From NCBI RefSeq assembly GCF_963678975.1, contig NC_089274.1:18245633-18309632 (forward strand): a stretch of DNA of 64,000 bases. Reading direction: 5' to 3'. This stretch comes from Dysidea avara. Taxonomy: Eukaryota; Porifera; Demospongiae; Dictyoceratida; Dysideidae. Under the pieces are notes generated by a model. The model was not told where the DNA came from and did no database searches. It was given only the letters and a program-made list of their open reading frames with translations. Below, in pieces: positions 13,001 to 24,249 of the stretch (the stretch's first letter is position 1; every line of letters begins with the position of its first letter). Both the position numbers and the translations under genes were made by a program.

Positions 13001-13792
13001 AACTCACAGTTAGGCAGCATCATAACTGAATCTCAGAACCAACAACAGCACACAACCAATGGCATTACTGAGCCATCTTACGGTATGCAACTTGAGTCTA
13101 GTGATAGTGTACCGAATCTTCCAACAACCACATCTACGTCGAGTATTATATCCTCAACTGACTTTAACCCAACTACCTCCAATGTTACATACAGTTCTAG
13201 TTTTATAATTGCTGCTACTACTGGTGCTACCACTTCTGGTCTTAGTAGTGTACTGGTGCAAGCTTCTAATGCTGATGTATTGAGTTTGCCTACATGTACA
13301 GCTAGTAGCACATCATCTGGGAGCAGCAGACTGGTTATTACTGCAGTTGAAAGTGTTAAACCAAAGGAGCAACCTTCTGCAGAAAAGAAGAAGCAGAGAA
13401 CTATGAAACATCAAAAGCAGTCTGCTAAGCTGCACCACCACCACCACCAGTCAAAAGGAAACCCAGTAGCAATGCCAGGCAGTGTATCAGTGATAGGACC
13501 ACCAGTATTCCCAGTATCTAAGTATTCTGAAGGGTCCACACCACATAGCTCTATACTAATAGGAAACCTGGTGTCATTGGAGCCATCAACGGGCATCAGT
13601 GGTAGTTTTATGGCAAATTCCCAAGTTGGTGTACCACTGCCACGTACCCTTCCCCCATTTAGTGAAATAGCCATGGAACTGAATGGGAAGACTGTGCTAC
13701 AGTCAAGAGACATTACTGCTGTTACTAATACCATTGGTGGGTCCATACCTGCAATGTCACCGGTTGTATCTGGGCACAATGTGGTCCTATAG
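7005..13792 (+). CDS. MLLT10: AF10/AF17 homologue (PHD-extended PHD, OM-LZ)
   Basis: Nine exons: 7005-7104, 8069-8151, 9014-9068, 9119-9228, 10038-10141, 11738-11834, 11893-12689, 12738-12841, 12897-13792. All junctions are GT-AG and the phases close exactly, giving 781 residues. PHD1 is residues 5-54 (CSVCGEGF... CEGRGCHVGVHQACYGIV). A CDLCPKKDGAFKRTD zinc knuckle and second PHD span about 62-183 (GWAHVVCALYIPE, GACMTCNKPHCKMAFHVTC). A low-complexity Ser/Thr/Lys region follows, then an octapeptide-motif leucine-zipper region starting near 458 (LTELLERQW... LYQLQTENQQMQERI). In known AF10 and AF17 the PHD module reads histone H3 and the OM-LZ binds DOT1L. The protein is shorter than human AF10 or AF17 (over 1,000 residues), mainly in the linker and tail. 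The gene could equally be called MLLT6; it likely predates that split. Confidence 0.93.
7382..7701. mobile_element. Harbinger-like MITE in intron 1, TSD TTA
   Basis: Inverted ends TGCACCTATCAATGTTA and TAACATTGATAGGTGCA, flanked by TTA on both sides (7379-7381, 7702-7704). The 320-bp interior has G/C-rich blocks (CCCCCACCTCCC, GGGAGGGGGG) near each end. A second copy is at 20442-20735 with the same TTA flanks. A 3-bp TWA duplication is the PIF/Harbinger hallmark; the superfamily call is inference. Confidence 0.8.
9242..9511. repeat. Long hairpin (foldback) in intron 4
   Basis: Arms of about 110 bp (roughly 9242-9352 and 9398-9511) are near-perfect inverted copies, sharing GTATCTGGACAT, GAAGTGAATATCCC and GGGACA-TGTAGTACC, around a loop of about 45 bp. 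It lies wholly in an intron of the AF10-like gene, so the pre-mRNA could form a long duplex. It is most likely a foldback transposon. Confidence 0.8.
11235..11378. repeat. 16-bp minisatellite in intron 5
   Basis: Nine tandem copies of TTATCTTTGGCTGAAC, with one visible variant (ATATC start in copy 6). High uniformity implies recent expansion. It sits in the intron between the fifth and sixth coding exons of the AF10-like gene. Confidence 0.95.
12690..12737 (+). other. 48-nt in-frame intron of the AF10-like gene
   Basis: Donor GTACGT and acceptor TTTATAG enclose 48 nt, a multiple of three with no in-frame stop. Retention would insert 16 residues just ahead of the OM-LZ region; splicing joins Ser-Gln to Gln-Gln-Thr. 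Confidence 0.7.
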
Positions 13793-14153
13793 TTTAGCAG
13801 ATTTCTTTTTTGTATATTGGCTCATAAATTACCATGATTTAATATGTACTATGTATTGCTGTATACAGACCATGATTGTATTAGCTGATCAATATAGAAT
13901 GTCAACTAACCTTGATCATATAATCTGAATCGTTGTTCTATTAGAATAGTTGAGGTTGACTTGTTTAGTTACATGTTCTATTAGGTCTCAACACCAGGTG
14001 GCCTTCCAGGAATTCAGACATACCTCAGTACACCTGCATAGCTATGTACCTTAACTCTTGTATATTTTTGATGAACTTGTTGAAATTCTCCTTGTGTGTA
14101 ATAGTAATCTGTATTGTATATATAGTTATATCTGCACATCTTATTTGTATATA

Positions 14154-14318
14154 CAGTGGAACCTCAATTACCTGGATTCTTGGTTAACTGAACTATGGAA
14201 ATGATTGCTCTATTAGAGCAGTGACTGTTCTATTAGGGTAATTTAATTTTCTATTTTACAGTTATTAGACTTACAGACCACCCCTGGTCCCAGGGGGTTC
14301 AGATAACTGAGGTTTCTA
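14154..14318. mobile_element. pogo/Tigger-like MITE
   Basis: The ends CAGTGGAACCTCAATTA and an inverted counterpart (ATAACTGAGGTTTCTATA) are flanked by TA. CAGT-GAACCTC ends are typical of pogo/Tigger elements. It contains two of the TGCTCTATTAGAG motifs and lies in the presumed 3' UTR of the AF10-like gene. Confidence 0.6.
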
Positions 14319-14549
14319 TAAATTTAAACTGTTGCAGACAGGATGTTGTATCAGACTGACCATTACAGAGGAGAGAATAGAATGGATATGCATTGGAAAG
14401 CACCTCAGTGAGAAGTTTACGGATAACCCACCTGTTTACTAATACAAAATAATATTAATATTTTGGCTACTAGGTAACTAGCTTACACAGTGAGTGATAG
14501 TTTTGTGTACCATGTCATCATCTGCTGTCATAGAATATCTGTATAGTGC

Positions 14550-14555
14550 AATAAA
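14550..14555 (+). terminator. Candidate polyadenylation signal of the AF10-like gene
   Basis: A canonical AATAAA about 760 bp past the stop codon, just ahead of the convergent zinc-finger exon. There are no transcript data; another signal may be used. Confidence 0.4.
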
Positions 14556-14672
14556 GAGTAGCCATGTATATTGCCAAAACTTTCTAAGTGTAAACAGTTT
14601 CAGTTGGTATACTTACGAAAAAATATTTTTTATATAGCTCAAAATTATAGTAATTCTATGCTATCAACAAAA

Positions 14673-15180
14673 TTACATGTACCAGTATATTCTTTTGCAT
14701 ACATCTAAATATCCCACACAGCTCTGGCGTTCACCTCCATGTCTCTTAAGTTCTAAGTATCTTTCACAAAGCCCTTGTGGATGGGGTTTGGATTTATCTT
14801 TATGACTTGCATCGTTGATGATAGGTTGTGCTTCTCCTGCTGCTTTTCTCTCATGATAGTGTTGAATAACTCTTTTAATGATAGTCTTGAATTGCACACT
14901 AGTTAATAGTGGAGTAACCCATGTGCGTGGCTTTCCTTTACATTGTATACATGCCTGTTTGTATTTTTTCTGGACATGTTGGAGAAAGAGATCAATTTTG
15001 ATAGTCACATGGTGTGAGGACCATTGCTGGGTGCACTTTTTACAATTGAAATGAGCACCTAATTTTACAGTGAAATATTTTAAATATATTGGATCATCAC
15101 TGAGTACTTGAACAGCATCTGCTTTCATCATTGCTTTGATTATCCTATGCTCTTCACTACGATCCAGTATAGGTGGGTCA
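14673..15180 (-). CDS. Probable 3CxxC-type zinc-finger protein, 3' exon
   Basis: The open frame runs from a good acceptor (TTTATAG, at 15181-15187) to a stop at 14673, so this is probably the last exon of a spliced gene, about 168 residues. It contains AHFNCKKCTQQWSSHHVTIK, then YKQACIQCKGK and a C-terminal HPQGLCERY...GGERQSC. That order of CxxC pairs with a Trp after the first pair is typical of the zf-3CxxC domain of receptor-transporting proteins and ZAR1-like proteins. The third pair is irregular (Cys spacing expanded), so the fold may be altered. I found no upstream exon; the region to its 5' side is filled by nested transposons, so the gene may be partial or decaying. It is convergent with the AF10-like gene. 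Confidence 0.5.
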
Positions 15181-15805
15181 CTATAAACGCAACAAAGTCA
15201 GCAACATGTGACTAGTGACTACTCATGCACAGGTGAATTATCTGTACATTGGAACCTCAGTTGGTAAACTGAATGTTAAAATTCTATTGGCTCAATTTGG
15301 CTGTTTTATAATGGTAACTGACAATGCATAGTAGAAAATGAATAGTTTGTAGGCCTGCGCCTATTATGCCGGCATAACCTTGAGAATAATAAGTCACCAA
15401 TTTCGTGAGAATATAATAGGATGGTTACAAGTATAATTTTAGAATTATTGGATGTCTATGGGAACAATTGGGTAATTAAGGTGTGTGTCTATTCTTGATT
15501 AGCTAGAAGAAAGAGTTAAGCTACTGTAATAGAGCGATCAGATACTCTAATAGAGCAGTCAGATTAACAATCTGCAGCCAGCATCTGGGATATAACTGCA
15601 TGATTATCTGCAATTCTGAAACCTATACACCTTATACATCTTCTTCAAGTCTTTGATATCATTATCTATCCTTAGCATGTAGCTTTAATAGCTACACTAT
15701 TAATTTTATTGAATTATTAATCAAGACATAGCTATTCTAAGTCTATACTTTTGGCTAGAAAAATGATGTGTAAGATGGAATTCTTCATGTATGGCTATTG
15801 ATTAA

Positions 15806-16517
15806 GGGGGCATCTCCAAACTGATTTTGGTATGCTTAACGTCATAATGATGCAAACTTCAGTCACACTATGAAGACAATGCATTGGCAATAGAAGCACA
15901 AAACATTATATTCTTTACCTGAAAACATTGTCTACAAACAGTATAGCTACTTGATCACATCATTTCCTCTATTCCTAGCTGTTTACACTATAACTGCTAG
16001 GCTCCGGTCTATTATGCTACCTATTATGCTTTTGAGCATTGCTCAAAAATTAAGCCTATTATGCTCAAAATTATGCTTTCAAAATCAAGATTATGCTCTA
16101 GAACTGACTGTTTTATTAGAGTATATCAGCCTTTCCTGACTGCTGTATTAGAGCAAGTGACTGCTCTATTAGAGTATCTCGATCTTATTTCTGCAAAGTG
16201 TGAATAACCAACAAAGAAACGGTTTAATAAGTTATATTACGTGTTTTTAAATATGAAATGTACTAATAATACTATTGGTAGTGAATATTTGCTTTCTTTC
16301 AGGTAGCTACGCGTATAGCGCATTTTAATTAAATTTTCAAATATTGTTCCTATTATGCTGGCATTATGCTTGATGCTTTTGGTCACCTATTATGCTTTAA
16401 ATTATGCCAGCATAATTGGCCGGTGCCTAATAACTGCTTTAATAATGTCATGGGCTGAACCCCCCCTTAACATCATTATGACGTTAAGCATACCAAAATC
16501 AGTTTGGAGATGCCCCC
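15806..16517. mobile_element. Third level: Harbinger-like element, TSD TAA
   Basis: Inverted ends GGGGGCATCTCCAAACTGAT and complement, over 45 bp long, flanked by TAA on each side. The 3-bp TAA duplication fits PIF/Harbinger. No transposase. Confidence 0.85.
15998..16429. mobile_element. Innermost level: hAT-like MITE, TSD ATAACTGC
   Basis: Ends TAGGCTCCGGTCTATTATGC and complement of TAGGCACCGGCCAATTATGC. A perfect 8-bp duplication ATAACTGC (15990-15997, 16430-16437) is present. 432 bp, rich in CCTATTATGCT repeats, with three CTCTATTAGAG-type motifs in the middle. Same family as the second level, so the family was active both before and after the third-level insertion. Confidence 0.9.
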
Positions 16518-16727
16518 TAATTCTGGCGTCTTGAAAACTAAGCGACTAGCCAATGAGAATTATTATGGAATAATAGGAAAGATACAAGAATAAAAAAAAG
16601 AATAATAGGAGAATATTTTGGGAAATTCTGGAAGAAATAATAGGTAAAATTTTGAGCATAATAGGCGCAGGCCTAATAGTTTGTATAACATAGTACACAG
16701 AGGTACAAACTTTTAGGTTCCACTGTA

Positions 16728-17618
16728 TAGTTCATGTGCGATAGCTAGTTACAGTTTTTACAGTAAGCAGTAAGGATAAACATGCAGGCTTTCATGCTAT
16801 AAAACTACTTATAATAATAATAATTTTATTATAGTGTATTTTGATTACAGAAAGTTAGTGTACGCATGCAGCTGCAGGTGATAAAAATATAAAATTTGCT
16901 GAAAAAAGTTTTCCTTAGCAAAAGAGATTTCAGGAAAAAATTACCACTCGTACGATGCACATTCATAATTATATCTGATATTAAAGTTTTCATAATTACT
17001 TATGCAATTTCATTTAAACTTACACAGCATAATTCATACACAAATACTGACTGACTTTATTCCATCTATGTTTAAGTGTTGGAACTAATAGTCCAAATAT
17101 TCTACCTTGGCTCAAACAAAAACAGAACACAGCCCCCAATAGTTAATAACATTAGAGTCATTTATAGATTTGAGGTTCATTTTGTATCGTTATAAGGAGT
17201 TCTTTAAAATAGTTGTTCCAATACTGAATAAAAACGGGGTTAGAATATGTAGTATTGGAACACCATTTTTGCTGTGTTACTATTGCACTTTGAATTATTA
17301 AGGAAATCTAATTATCAAACGGTACAGTAGTACCATTTAAGTAGAAAAAAAAATTGCATTCTGCCAAAAATCCGCCTTGAAAACCATCCTAGTGACATCT
17401 TATGCAATTTAAAAATCACTTTCACTTTACAGTACTAGTCCATATAAGTAATAATTATAACATGGCTGTGAGAGATTTGCTGATATGATACATCCAAACC
17501 CTAAGGTTCACAGGCCCGAGGGGTAAATAAGGTGTTAAATATCAGCAAAATCCCGAAACAGCCATGGTATAAGTGATATATGTAACTCAGGGCACACTCA
17601 CATGATAGGTGAAAGAAC
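16728..17618. other. Non-coding, no feature recognised
   Basis: AT-rich spacer. No family-like open frames or clear inverted repeats. Confidence 0.5.
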
Positions 17619-17892
17619 CAGGGGTGGCTCCCTGAGGTTTCTGGAAACTGGTCACGTTTATATCAAGATATTCTAATAGAGCAGTCAATCACCCTAATAA
17701 AGCAGTCATGGTATTCTAAACAGCAGTGTAGCAAGCCAATGTAGGTATAAATAAGGATGTTATGTACTTTATCAGTGATATTATTACATAGTTAGTGGAG
17801 GGCAGTTATTCTCAGCCGGCAGTTTTTTTTTTTGGTCTTTACCTAAGCTCTTGATCAGAAACCAGTCACCAAAAATCCTGGAGCAGCCTATG
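17619..17892. mobile_element. CAGGG-type MITE, 5-bp TSD AGAAC
   Basis: Ends CAGGGGTGGCTCC and GGAGCAGCCTATG are imperfect inverted repeats, flanked by AGAAC (17614-17618, 17893-17897). The interior carries inverted motif copies (CTAATAGAGCAGTCA and CTAATAAAGCAGTCA) and a poly-T tract followed by GGTCTT. This layout matches the elements at 1900 and 54911. Confidence 0.65.
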
Positions 17893-18053
17893 AGAACTAC
17901 AGATCACTCTCCCTATTTCTTTCATACAATTCCTATGTCATTATGTTTCAACACACACCAGGAACTTTTGATTGTGGGATTGAGTTTTCGGGTGTAAAGT
18001 TTTTAATACTACAGGAAACCTTCGCTGTAAGTACAGTAAGTTAATACATTCTT

Positions 18054-18653
18054 GTTTCATGGTCACTCAATGGCTGATATGCCCTCCGCGCAGTGGGTAG
18101 AAATACGCATCCACGCATTGCCTAAACGATTGTTTTACAGAGCATTCATCTTAGAATGTAGTTCAGTTACTAGCTGTCAAATCATCTAAACTTAGCAACT
18201 ACACCGAGCCTTGCCTAATGTGTAAACTAAAACCCACAATAAAATGTTTCATTTTGCTCAGTAAAATGAGTCAAAGCATTTCGTATCTTTGAACTGATTG
18301 GGCATCAAAGCCATGAGCAAACCACGTTACCATGATATTTCCTGGGTAATATCTAGATATTGCATGGTGAATATGCAAGTTAAACCCCAATATGAGAGTT
18401 AAACTCTGAGCGGTGCTTTTGAACGCCCACGCTAAAGTGGTATATTATAGCACTACAGAGTATTTTATTGTGGGTTTTAGTTTACACGTTAGGCAAGGCT
18501 CAGTGCAGTTGCTAATTTTAGATTATTTGACAGTAACTATTAAAACTACATTCCAAGATGAATGATCTGTAAAATAATTGCTTGGGTGATTCGTGGATGC
18601 ATATTCTACCCACTGTACAGGGGCGTGTCAATCATTGAGCAGACCATGAAACG
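18054..18653. mobile_element. Long-inverted-repeat element
   Basis: Arms of about 195 bp (18054-18246 and 18464-18653) are inverted copies, sharing GTTTCATGGTC, CACATTAGGC-type and CCCACAATAAAAT segments. The central loop is about 215 bp. No coding capacity and no clear target duplication found. Confidence 0.7.
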
Positions 18654-18683
18654 ACAACTAGACGAGTAGCTTAGTCCTAAGCA

Positions 18684-18860
18684 GTGCCGGTTGGGAGTAA
18701 CGCGTTACATTACATAAGTAACGCGTTAATTATTACTTTTGGTAATATAACGAAATACGCTATAAAAATGGGTAATATAACTCAAGTTGCTTTACTTACA
18801 AATGTAACGCGTTACCTAAGTAATAAAGTTACTGTAACGAGTCTAATATTACGTAATACA
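18684..18860. repeat. GTAACGCGTTAC-rich dispersed repeat
   Basis: GAGTAACGCGTTACATTAC and several further GTAACGCGTTA copies in both orientations. A repeat of this sort, with TAACGCGTTA blocks, is widespread in aquatic animal genomes and is thought to be a non-autonomous DNA transposon. This copy looks partial. The open frame across it (18684-18935) is an artefact. Confidence 0.6.
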
Positions 18861-20441
18861 AAGACTCACGGTAGTGAGTCGCGAGGCCACGAAGCGCGCG
18901 CCCACAAAACAATAAACACGCGACCACTACTGTGAGTCATTTACATGAGGGATTGATTACGCAATCCTTTAAAATCCGCATGGCGAAATCTCAGCCTTAC
19001 TAATAGATTCCACCTTGAAACCAAGGGCATGTAACCTTTGTATAATGAGTAACTACTACACGGAAAGTCAGGCGAATTGTTGGAGTGGTTTGTTCCATCG
19101 CCCACCCATTTACAATGCATTAATGAAATTATTCATTCAAATGCGCATCGTTCTTTTTTTCATTTTCCAGTTCGTCATCGCATCCCATTGGAGCGATTTT
19201 CTTTCAACCATGAAGTCGTATTGTAAAAAGGCTGCGGCTATCAGGGGCTTTTTACACAATGTATCTGTACATTTAATTTCGCTAAGAGTTGTTCGTTGGT
19301 TTATGAGATCGCTTTTGTGCTCTTTGAAGATTCAAACCTGCCGCCATGACGTCGAGATGTGGGGCGCCCGCCTAAATTCCCAAACCCAAACAGTGTGGAA
19401 GTGGTTAGCCATAGCGAGCTGGCTGATTTCATTGTGCTGTCAACTCTTGGTTATTGTGAGTCCAGTCACTGATTTGTTTTAAATTCACCACGGTATGCTT
19501 CCACTGACTCGTTATAGCGTGACTCCTGCCCATGCAGGACCGTACATAGCTATAGCCAGAAGTAACTTACTGCTACATTACCCGTGCACGTCTTTAATCC
19601 CGCCCCAGCCCTTCAGTGCCTGTGAAACTTCAGTGTTCACTTAAAAAGCCAGCATCGGCGCATCACTTTTCAGTAACCCACAATTCAGTATAGACCGAAA
19701 CTCTTTAATGATAGCTAGCATGAATATACTGTAATAGTAAACAATTACATTATGATGATCCCATAAAATTTAAAAAATGACTACAATAGCACAAGAAGCC
19801 AGATACACTAGCGTTTGGCTATATGAAGTACTACCAAGAGTTCATAATATAGTAGTGGGGTCTTGGTAGCTACCACATATTAATTTTTCTTCACCATTTG
19901 CGTGATTTGTTCATTGATCATAAACTCACCCACCAACAGTCACAACATCAGTATCCACCCTGCATATACAGAAAGGGATACAGTATGGTAAGGCACAGCA
20001 ACTAAAACCATGTAATCATATAGTCAGATTAACATGTCAACAAACACTTAATTCCACTTTTTTATGATTATTGTGAAAGTGAGCATCCCACATAGCCATT
20101 CCCAAGATGTATTCAGCATACTGCAGCAGTTGATGACCCAATTTTGGAATATATTACTTGACTTTGTTTTGTGGTTCTCACCTACATTGTTGACATAACA
20201 ATTTTTGTTGCTAGGAGACATATAAACTAGGAGGGACTAATGGTTATAGCATAATGGTAAACAAGTTACACAACAGCAAAGGAAATTTTAATTAAACTAG
20301 CAGAGATTGGATAGTTGATAGATAAAAGTATAGAAGACCATTTGTAGTATTTCCAGTCCTGATTGTTTGAGAATAAGCACATTAGCTGCTATAAGCATGA
20401 AAAAAGCAAGACAGACTAAATTTTAACATGTAAACTCATTA
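18861..20441. other. Spacer with one unexplained open frame (19015-19482, plus)
   Basis: A 155-codon open frame with higher GC than its surroundings contains a hydrophobic stretch (IVLFFIFQFVIA) and a Trp-rich C-terminus. I do not recognise it and see no homologous family or splice signals. It could be part of an old transposon. The rest is AT-rich with nothing recognised. Confidence 0.25.
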
Positions 20442-20735
20442 TGCACCTACCAATGTGTTCTCCCCTTGGATGTAATGCCTGTAAGTGGGGCTTTACAAGG
20501 CGAATTGACATGAAACTGCTGCTTCACTATGGGGCATTTGACAATCATTCATTAAACACCCAAGTATTTTTTCTACGCTATGTCAAATCCCCCACATTGC
20601 AACTGGAGCCAATGGTGGGGATTTGACACAATAGGTTTGCCTACCATGGGGCATTTAACATTCGGTTGTGCCCACTATAGCCCTATATATGCCCGATGGG
20701 AGGGGGGTTAGTAGGGAAATACATTGATATGTGCA
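20442..20735. mobile_element. Harbinger-like MITE, TSD TTA (second copy)
   Basis: Ends TGCACCTACCAATGTG and CATTGATATGTGCA with TTA flanks (20439-20441, 20736-20738). Same family as the copy in intron 1 of the AF10-like gene (7382-7701), with the same G-rich block near its right end. Confidence 0.8.
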
Positions 20736-20738
20736 TTA

Positions 20739-21394
20739 TATATAATATGGTGCATCTACTGGGGTAAGTAGATTAAGCCTGTACCTTGCGGGCCTAAGCA
20801 TGTTCCTCTCCTGCTTTAAAAAAATAATCTTTTATTGCCTGCCCCTAACTGGAGTTGGCCTGACACCTTCAACATCACAAAAAGCTGTCTAAAATGGTTC
20901 ATTTAGCTTTGACTATTGGCAAACTACAACACTCAACAATTATATCAGAGTATACATAACTCTATATATCTGCCCAGTTACTATATAGTAGGGTCCATGG
21001 TTGTCTCAGATCTGTTTATATTATTATCACATCAATCAATTGATGCATAGTAATTATGGCCTACTGTATGTACGCATTGAGCTGAGTCCTCAAAAATATT
21101 AACTCATTTGTAGTATTGACTTACCCGCTAATCATTCAAATGCCTGACACATTATTTATAGCCAAAGTTTTCACCATACATTATAGGATATAGCCTATAC
21201 CTTTCCTGAACTGTTGGTGGAAGCACTTGTTTGCTCTTGACATCTTTGTTGTCATCACCAACCAACCATCTTGGTTGGTTGAAATGTTGAGAAAATATCC
21301 TCATTCATTTTTAGCTGTTTTCTCAGGGTTCAGCTCAACTTGTTCGCGGTCTGACCCACGCAGCTAGAACAAGCCAGCTATGAGGCTCTGGAAG
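20739..21394. other. Non-coding, no feature recognised
   Basis: AT-rich spacer without recognisable gene or repeat. Confidence 0.5.
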
Positions 21395-21855
21395 GGGGTG
21401 TCACGTCGGCTCATGCTGTAGGTAGATCTGCGACCGTGGTCAAAGTCTTGACCAATTTTCACCTTGATCTTTGACTTGCAGCATTTATCATCGTGACTGG
21501 AGCGTTTCTTGTTGAACTTTTGACCTCCACTCTCTATTTTCCTATACGCACCAGCACTTGTAACCTAGTATGATACTTTCTTAGTGTGTGCTACCAGCAG
21601 CTGGGAGAGAAAAATCATTATAATTACAATAAAACATCTTCTTGGAGATCCTTACTTCTTGTGAGTTACGTATAATTCCGTAAACTTGATAGTAGCTACG
21701 TATAGTTTTCGATTGTGGGTTTCAAATCTTCCGTATCGTCTTGACCCTTGATCCACTGTAAGAGCTATTTTGTGGCCTTGATCGTTGACTTAGAGTTTGA
21801 CCGCGGTCGCAGATCGACCTACAGCAAGAGTCTGAGTGACACCCCCTTGACATGC
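21395..21855. mobile_element. Inverted-repeat element, AGGGGGTGTCA ends
   Basis: Arms of about 58 bp (21399-21456 and 21791-21851) are inverted copies, sharing GGTCGCAGATC and CTACAGCA. Size about 460 bp, no coding. I could not define a target duplication. Confidence 0.55.
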
Positions 21856-21929
21856 ACAAGCATAGTATATAATCCCAGGAAGCTACTATGGCATGGGAGA
21901 TTCCTGTCTAAAAATACGACGGTAGTTAT

Positions 21930-22792
21930 CAGGGGCGGATCTAGGATTTATAAAAGGGGGGGGGGGGGGGGCTAACTCAAGGTACTAATCTGTTGGGTAG
22001 AGGTGTGCAAAGCGGGAACTAGGGGGGTCTGGGGGCATGCCCCCCCAGGAAATTTTTGAAAAATAGATACTAAAATACTGCAATTTGGAAACATTTCCAC
22101 ATAATATTTTCTGCCTGTAGATATTTCATATACTGCCTTTAGATTATAGGTATGGCTTTCTAAAGCATTTCGCTAATCAAAATGTTTGGGTAGGTACAGA
22201 CAACCAAGTACACGATGCACCCCTCTCACAATTGCACAACACCGAATACGTGCATGTTAGAATAATATAATGTTGAACGTGGAAAATTTTGAAATTTGAA
22301 CAATACAAGATTGAATCTGAGAGCATTTTCAATGAAAATTGTGTACCTGAATTAAGTATTGCCATATATATTAACTACACAAGTGGATGAATGAAGCCCT
22401 TTAAACAAACCAATGCACTTCATTGTATATATGCATAGGTGCAGGCAGATTTGGAAAAATTCCATAACAGAACCAACTACATGTTTCCAGTGAATGTTCT
22501 ATTAGAGTAGTTAGCTGACTGCTCTATTAGAGTATCTCGATCTTGTACACCTCCAATGCTGATCCGGGTCCTTGTTACATAAACTTTAGCATAAATCCAC
22601 TGATAATACCTTGGAAAGATGTTTATAAGGTGGTTTTATGAGTATTTGTATTATTAGTGATCATATAATTATGCTAAGACAAAATTTCATTATAATACTC
22701 AGCATATTGATCAAGTAAAGCCTAAATATGAAAGGGGGGGCTTCAGCCCCCAAAGCCCCCCCCCCCCCCCCCCCCCCCTGGATCCGCCCCTG
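21930..22792. mobile_element. CAGGGGCGGATC-type element with G/C homopolymers
   Basis: Left end CAGGGGCGGATCTAGGATTT followed by a poly-G run; right end a long poly-C run then GGATCCGCCCCTG. Motif copies (GTTCTATTAGAGTAG, CTGCTCTATTAGAGTATC) lie near 22495-22540. The internal text GTCTGGGGGCATGCCCCC also occurs in inverted form near 38070. No clear target duplication, perhaps because of later changes. Confidence 0.7.
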
Positions 22793-22839
22793 CCATGGTT
22801 ATATAGTCGTTTACAATGACTTAACTATACACGAACTTA

Positions 22840-24165
22840 CCCGAGAAATTTGCTGGAAGAATAGTGCAGACCCGCTACCAATCCGCAGTGAATATGAGCT
22901 ATGGCTATACAGGAACTATATTGTTTCATTATTAGCTACGTTTTCATTTGTCTGCATGTGGATGCTAATACTAAGCCTGCTATTGGTAATTATAAGTTGG
23001 AGAATTTGGCTACCCTCTACCTTAAGAAGTAGTTGGAACTTCCCAGGTGTGTTTCCCGGGGCTTACTTTACTACCCTGGTGTCTGCTGTCCCAGTGTATC
23101 AGTGGTGTCCAGAGAGGCCAAGTTAGTCTCCTGTCTTGCATCAGCACATCTGGAGACCCCCAGCTCCAGCAGTTAGGGCTACAGCTTCATCTGGGTGATG
23201 CTTATTTACAGACCCAATTGCAAGTATCTGATTATCAACTTTTATCCAAGGCTCATTTGTAGTTGTCATCTTTTCCAATGGCTCATCCTTTGTATCTGCT
23301 TCAAAGACTGAAACTGGTAGCAGCTGATGAACGCTCTAACCCCTAGATCTGATGATCATTTGGATACTCTGTCTGTTCAGTGTAAGCTTAAAGACTCTGT
23401 GTGTTTGGAATCTTGCCGTAGAACTTGGAACAGACTTTCGTTGGGGTGTCATCCTGGTCACCTTTCCTTTATCCTGCGAGCTGCTTCTGATACCCCTCCC
23501 ACACCAGTAAATCTGCAGCGATGGCATATTCAGTGTGATGTGAAGTGCTCTGTTTGTGGTAATACACATCTCACTACTGCTCACGTTTTAGGGGGTTGCC
23601 CTGTTGCTTTATCACAAGGCCGTTTTACTTACAGACATGATCAAGTTTGCATTACATAGTTTCCAATCTCTCTGGTCTTTTGGCGGAGTCACAAACCATT
23701 AAAGTTTATGCTGACTTACCAGAAATGTATGCTAGTGTGTCTCCTTAGGCAACCATCCCTCCATCACTTATCATAACTCCTTATCGTCCTGATATAGTGA
23801 TTCACAATGAATCAACTAATGCAGTTGTTCTGTTAGAGCTGACATGTCCTTTGGACTCTATCCAACATTTGGAATCTGCAAGAGATCAAAAGCAGTCCAA
23901 GGAAGATTACTTACAGATTTTATCAGAACTGGATAGATTAGGGACTGCTTGCTACTATAATACCATAGGAATTAGTGTTCTTGGCCATTATTTACAATCA
24001 TCACTATCCTCACTGTGTAATGCTCTAGGCTATATTCAACGAACTACGGTAATCTCACAGTCTCAATGTAGAAAGTTACTTTACGAAGCTGCTGGATTAT
24101 CTATTACTGCATCTAGGGTTAACCAAACAGATAAATTGTATTCCTTAGACTCCATTCCTTTTCTT
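22840..24165 (+). pseudogene. Decayed R2-like LINE, 3' part with restriction-like endonuclease
   Basis: Several plus-strand frames join into the C-terminal part of one protein. Segment 23327-23659 has a zinc-knuckle-like CSVCGNTHLTTAHVLGGC. Segment 23797-24249 has RPDIVI...VVLLELTCPLD, which reads as the PD-(D/E)xK motif of restriction-like endonucleases in R2/NeSL-type LINEs. Frame 23047-23262 is probably upstream coding of the same element. Frameshifts and stops separate the pieces and the reverse transcriptase core is not visible, so it is dead. The precise clade is not decidable by eye. Confidence 0.65.
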
Positions 24166-24249
24166 TTGATAGCTAGGACATTATGTCTGTGCAAACTGAG
24201 TTATGGTCAGACACAGTGGCTATTTGGATGGCAAATGTCTGGTGACTGA

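Larger units (their letters stand above)
15350..16675. mobile_element. Second level: hAT-like element, TSD ATAGTTTG
   Basis: Inverted ends TAGGCCTGCGCCTATTATGC and its complement. A perfect 8-bp duplication ATAGTTTG (15342-15349, 16676-16683) is present. Same family as 15998, 49595 and 56364. It encodes nothing itself. Confidence 0.9.
15247..16725. mobile_element. Outer level of nest: pogo-like MITE, TA flanks
   Basis: Ends CATTGGAACCTCAG and AGGTTCCACTG, flanked by TA (15245-15246 and 16726-16727). Once the inserted element and its duplicated target are removed, only about 145 bp remain, near the size of the pogo-like copy at 14154. Confidence 0.65.

Noticed and set aside
18684..18935. 83-codon frame as a gene
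   Set aside because: It lies across the dispersed GTAACGCGTTAC repeat.
22728..22800. Proline-rich peptide start of a plus-strand frame
   Set aside because: It is the poly-C terminus of the 21930-22792 element.
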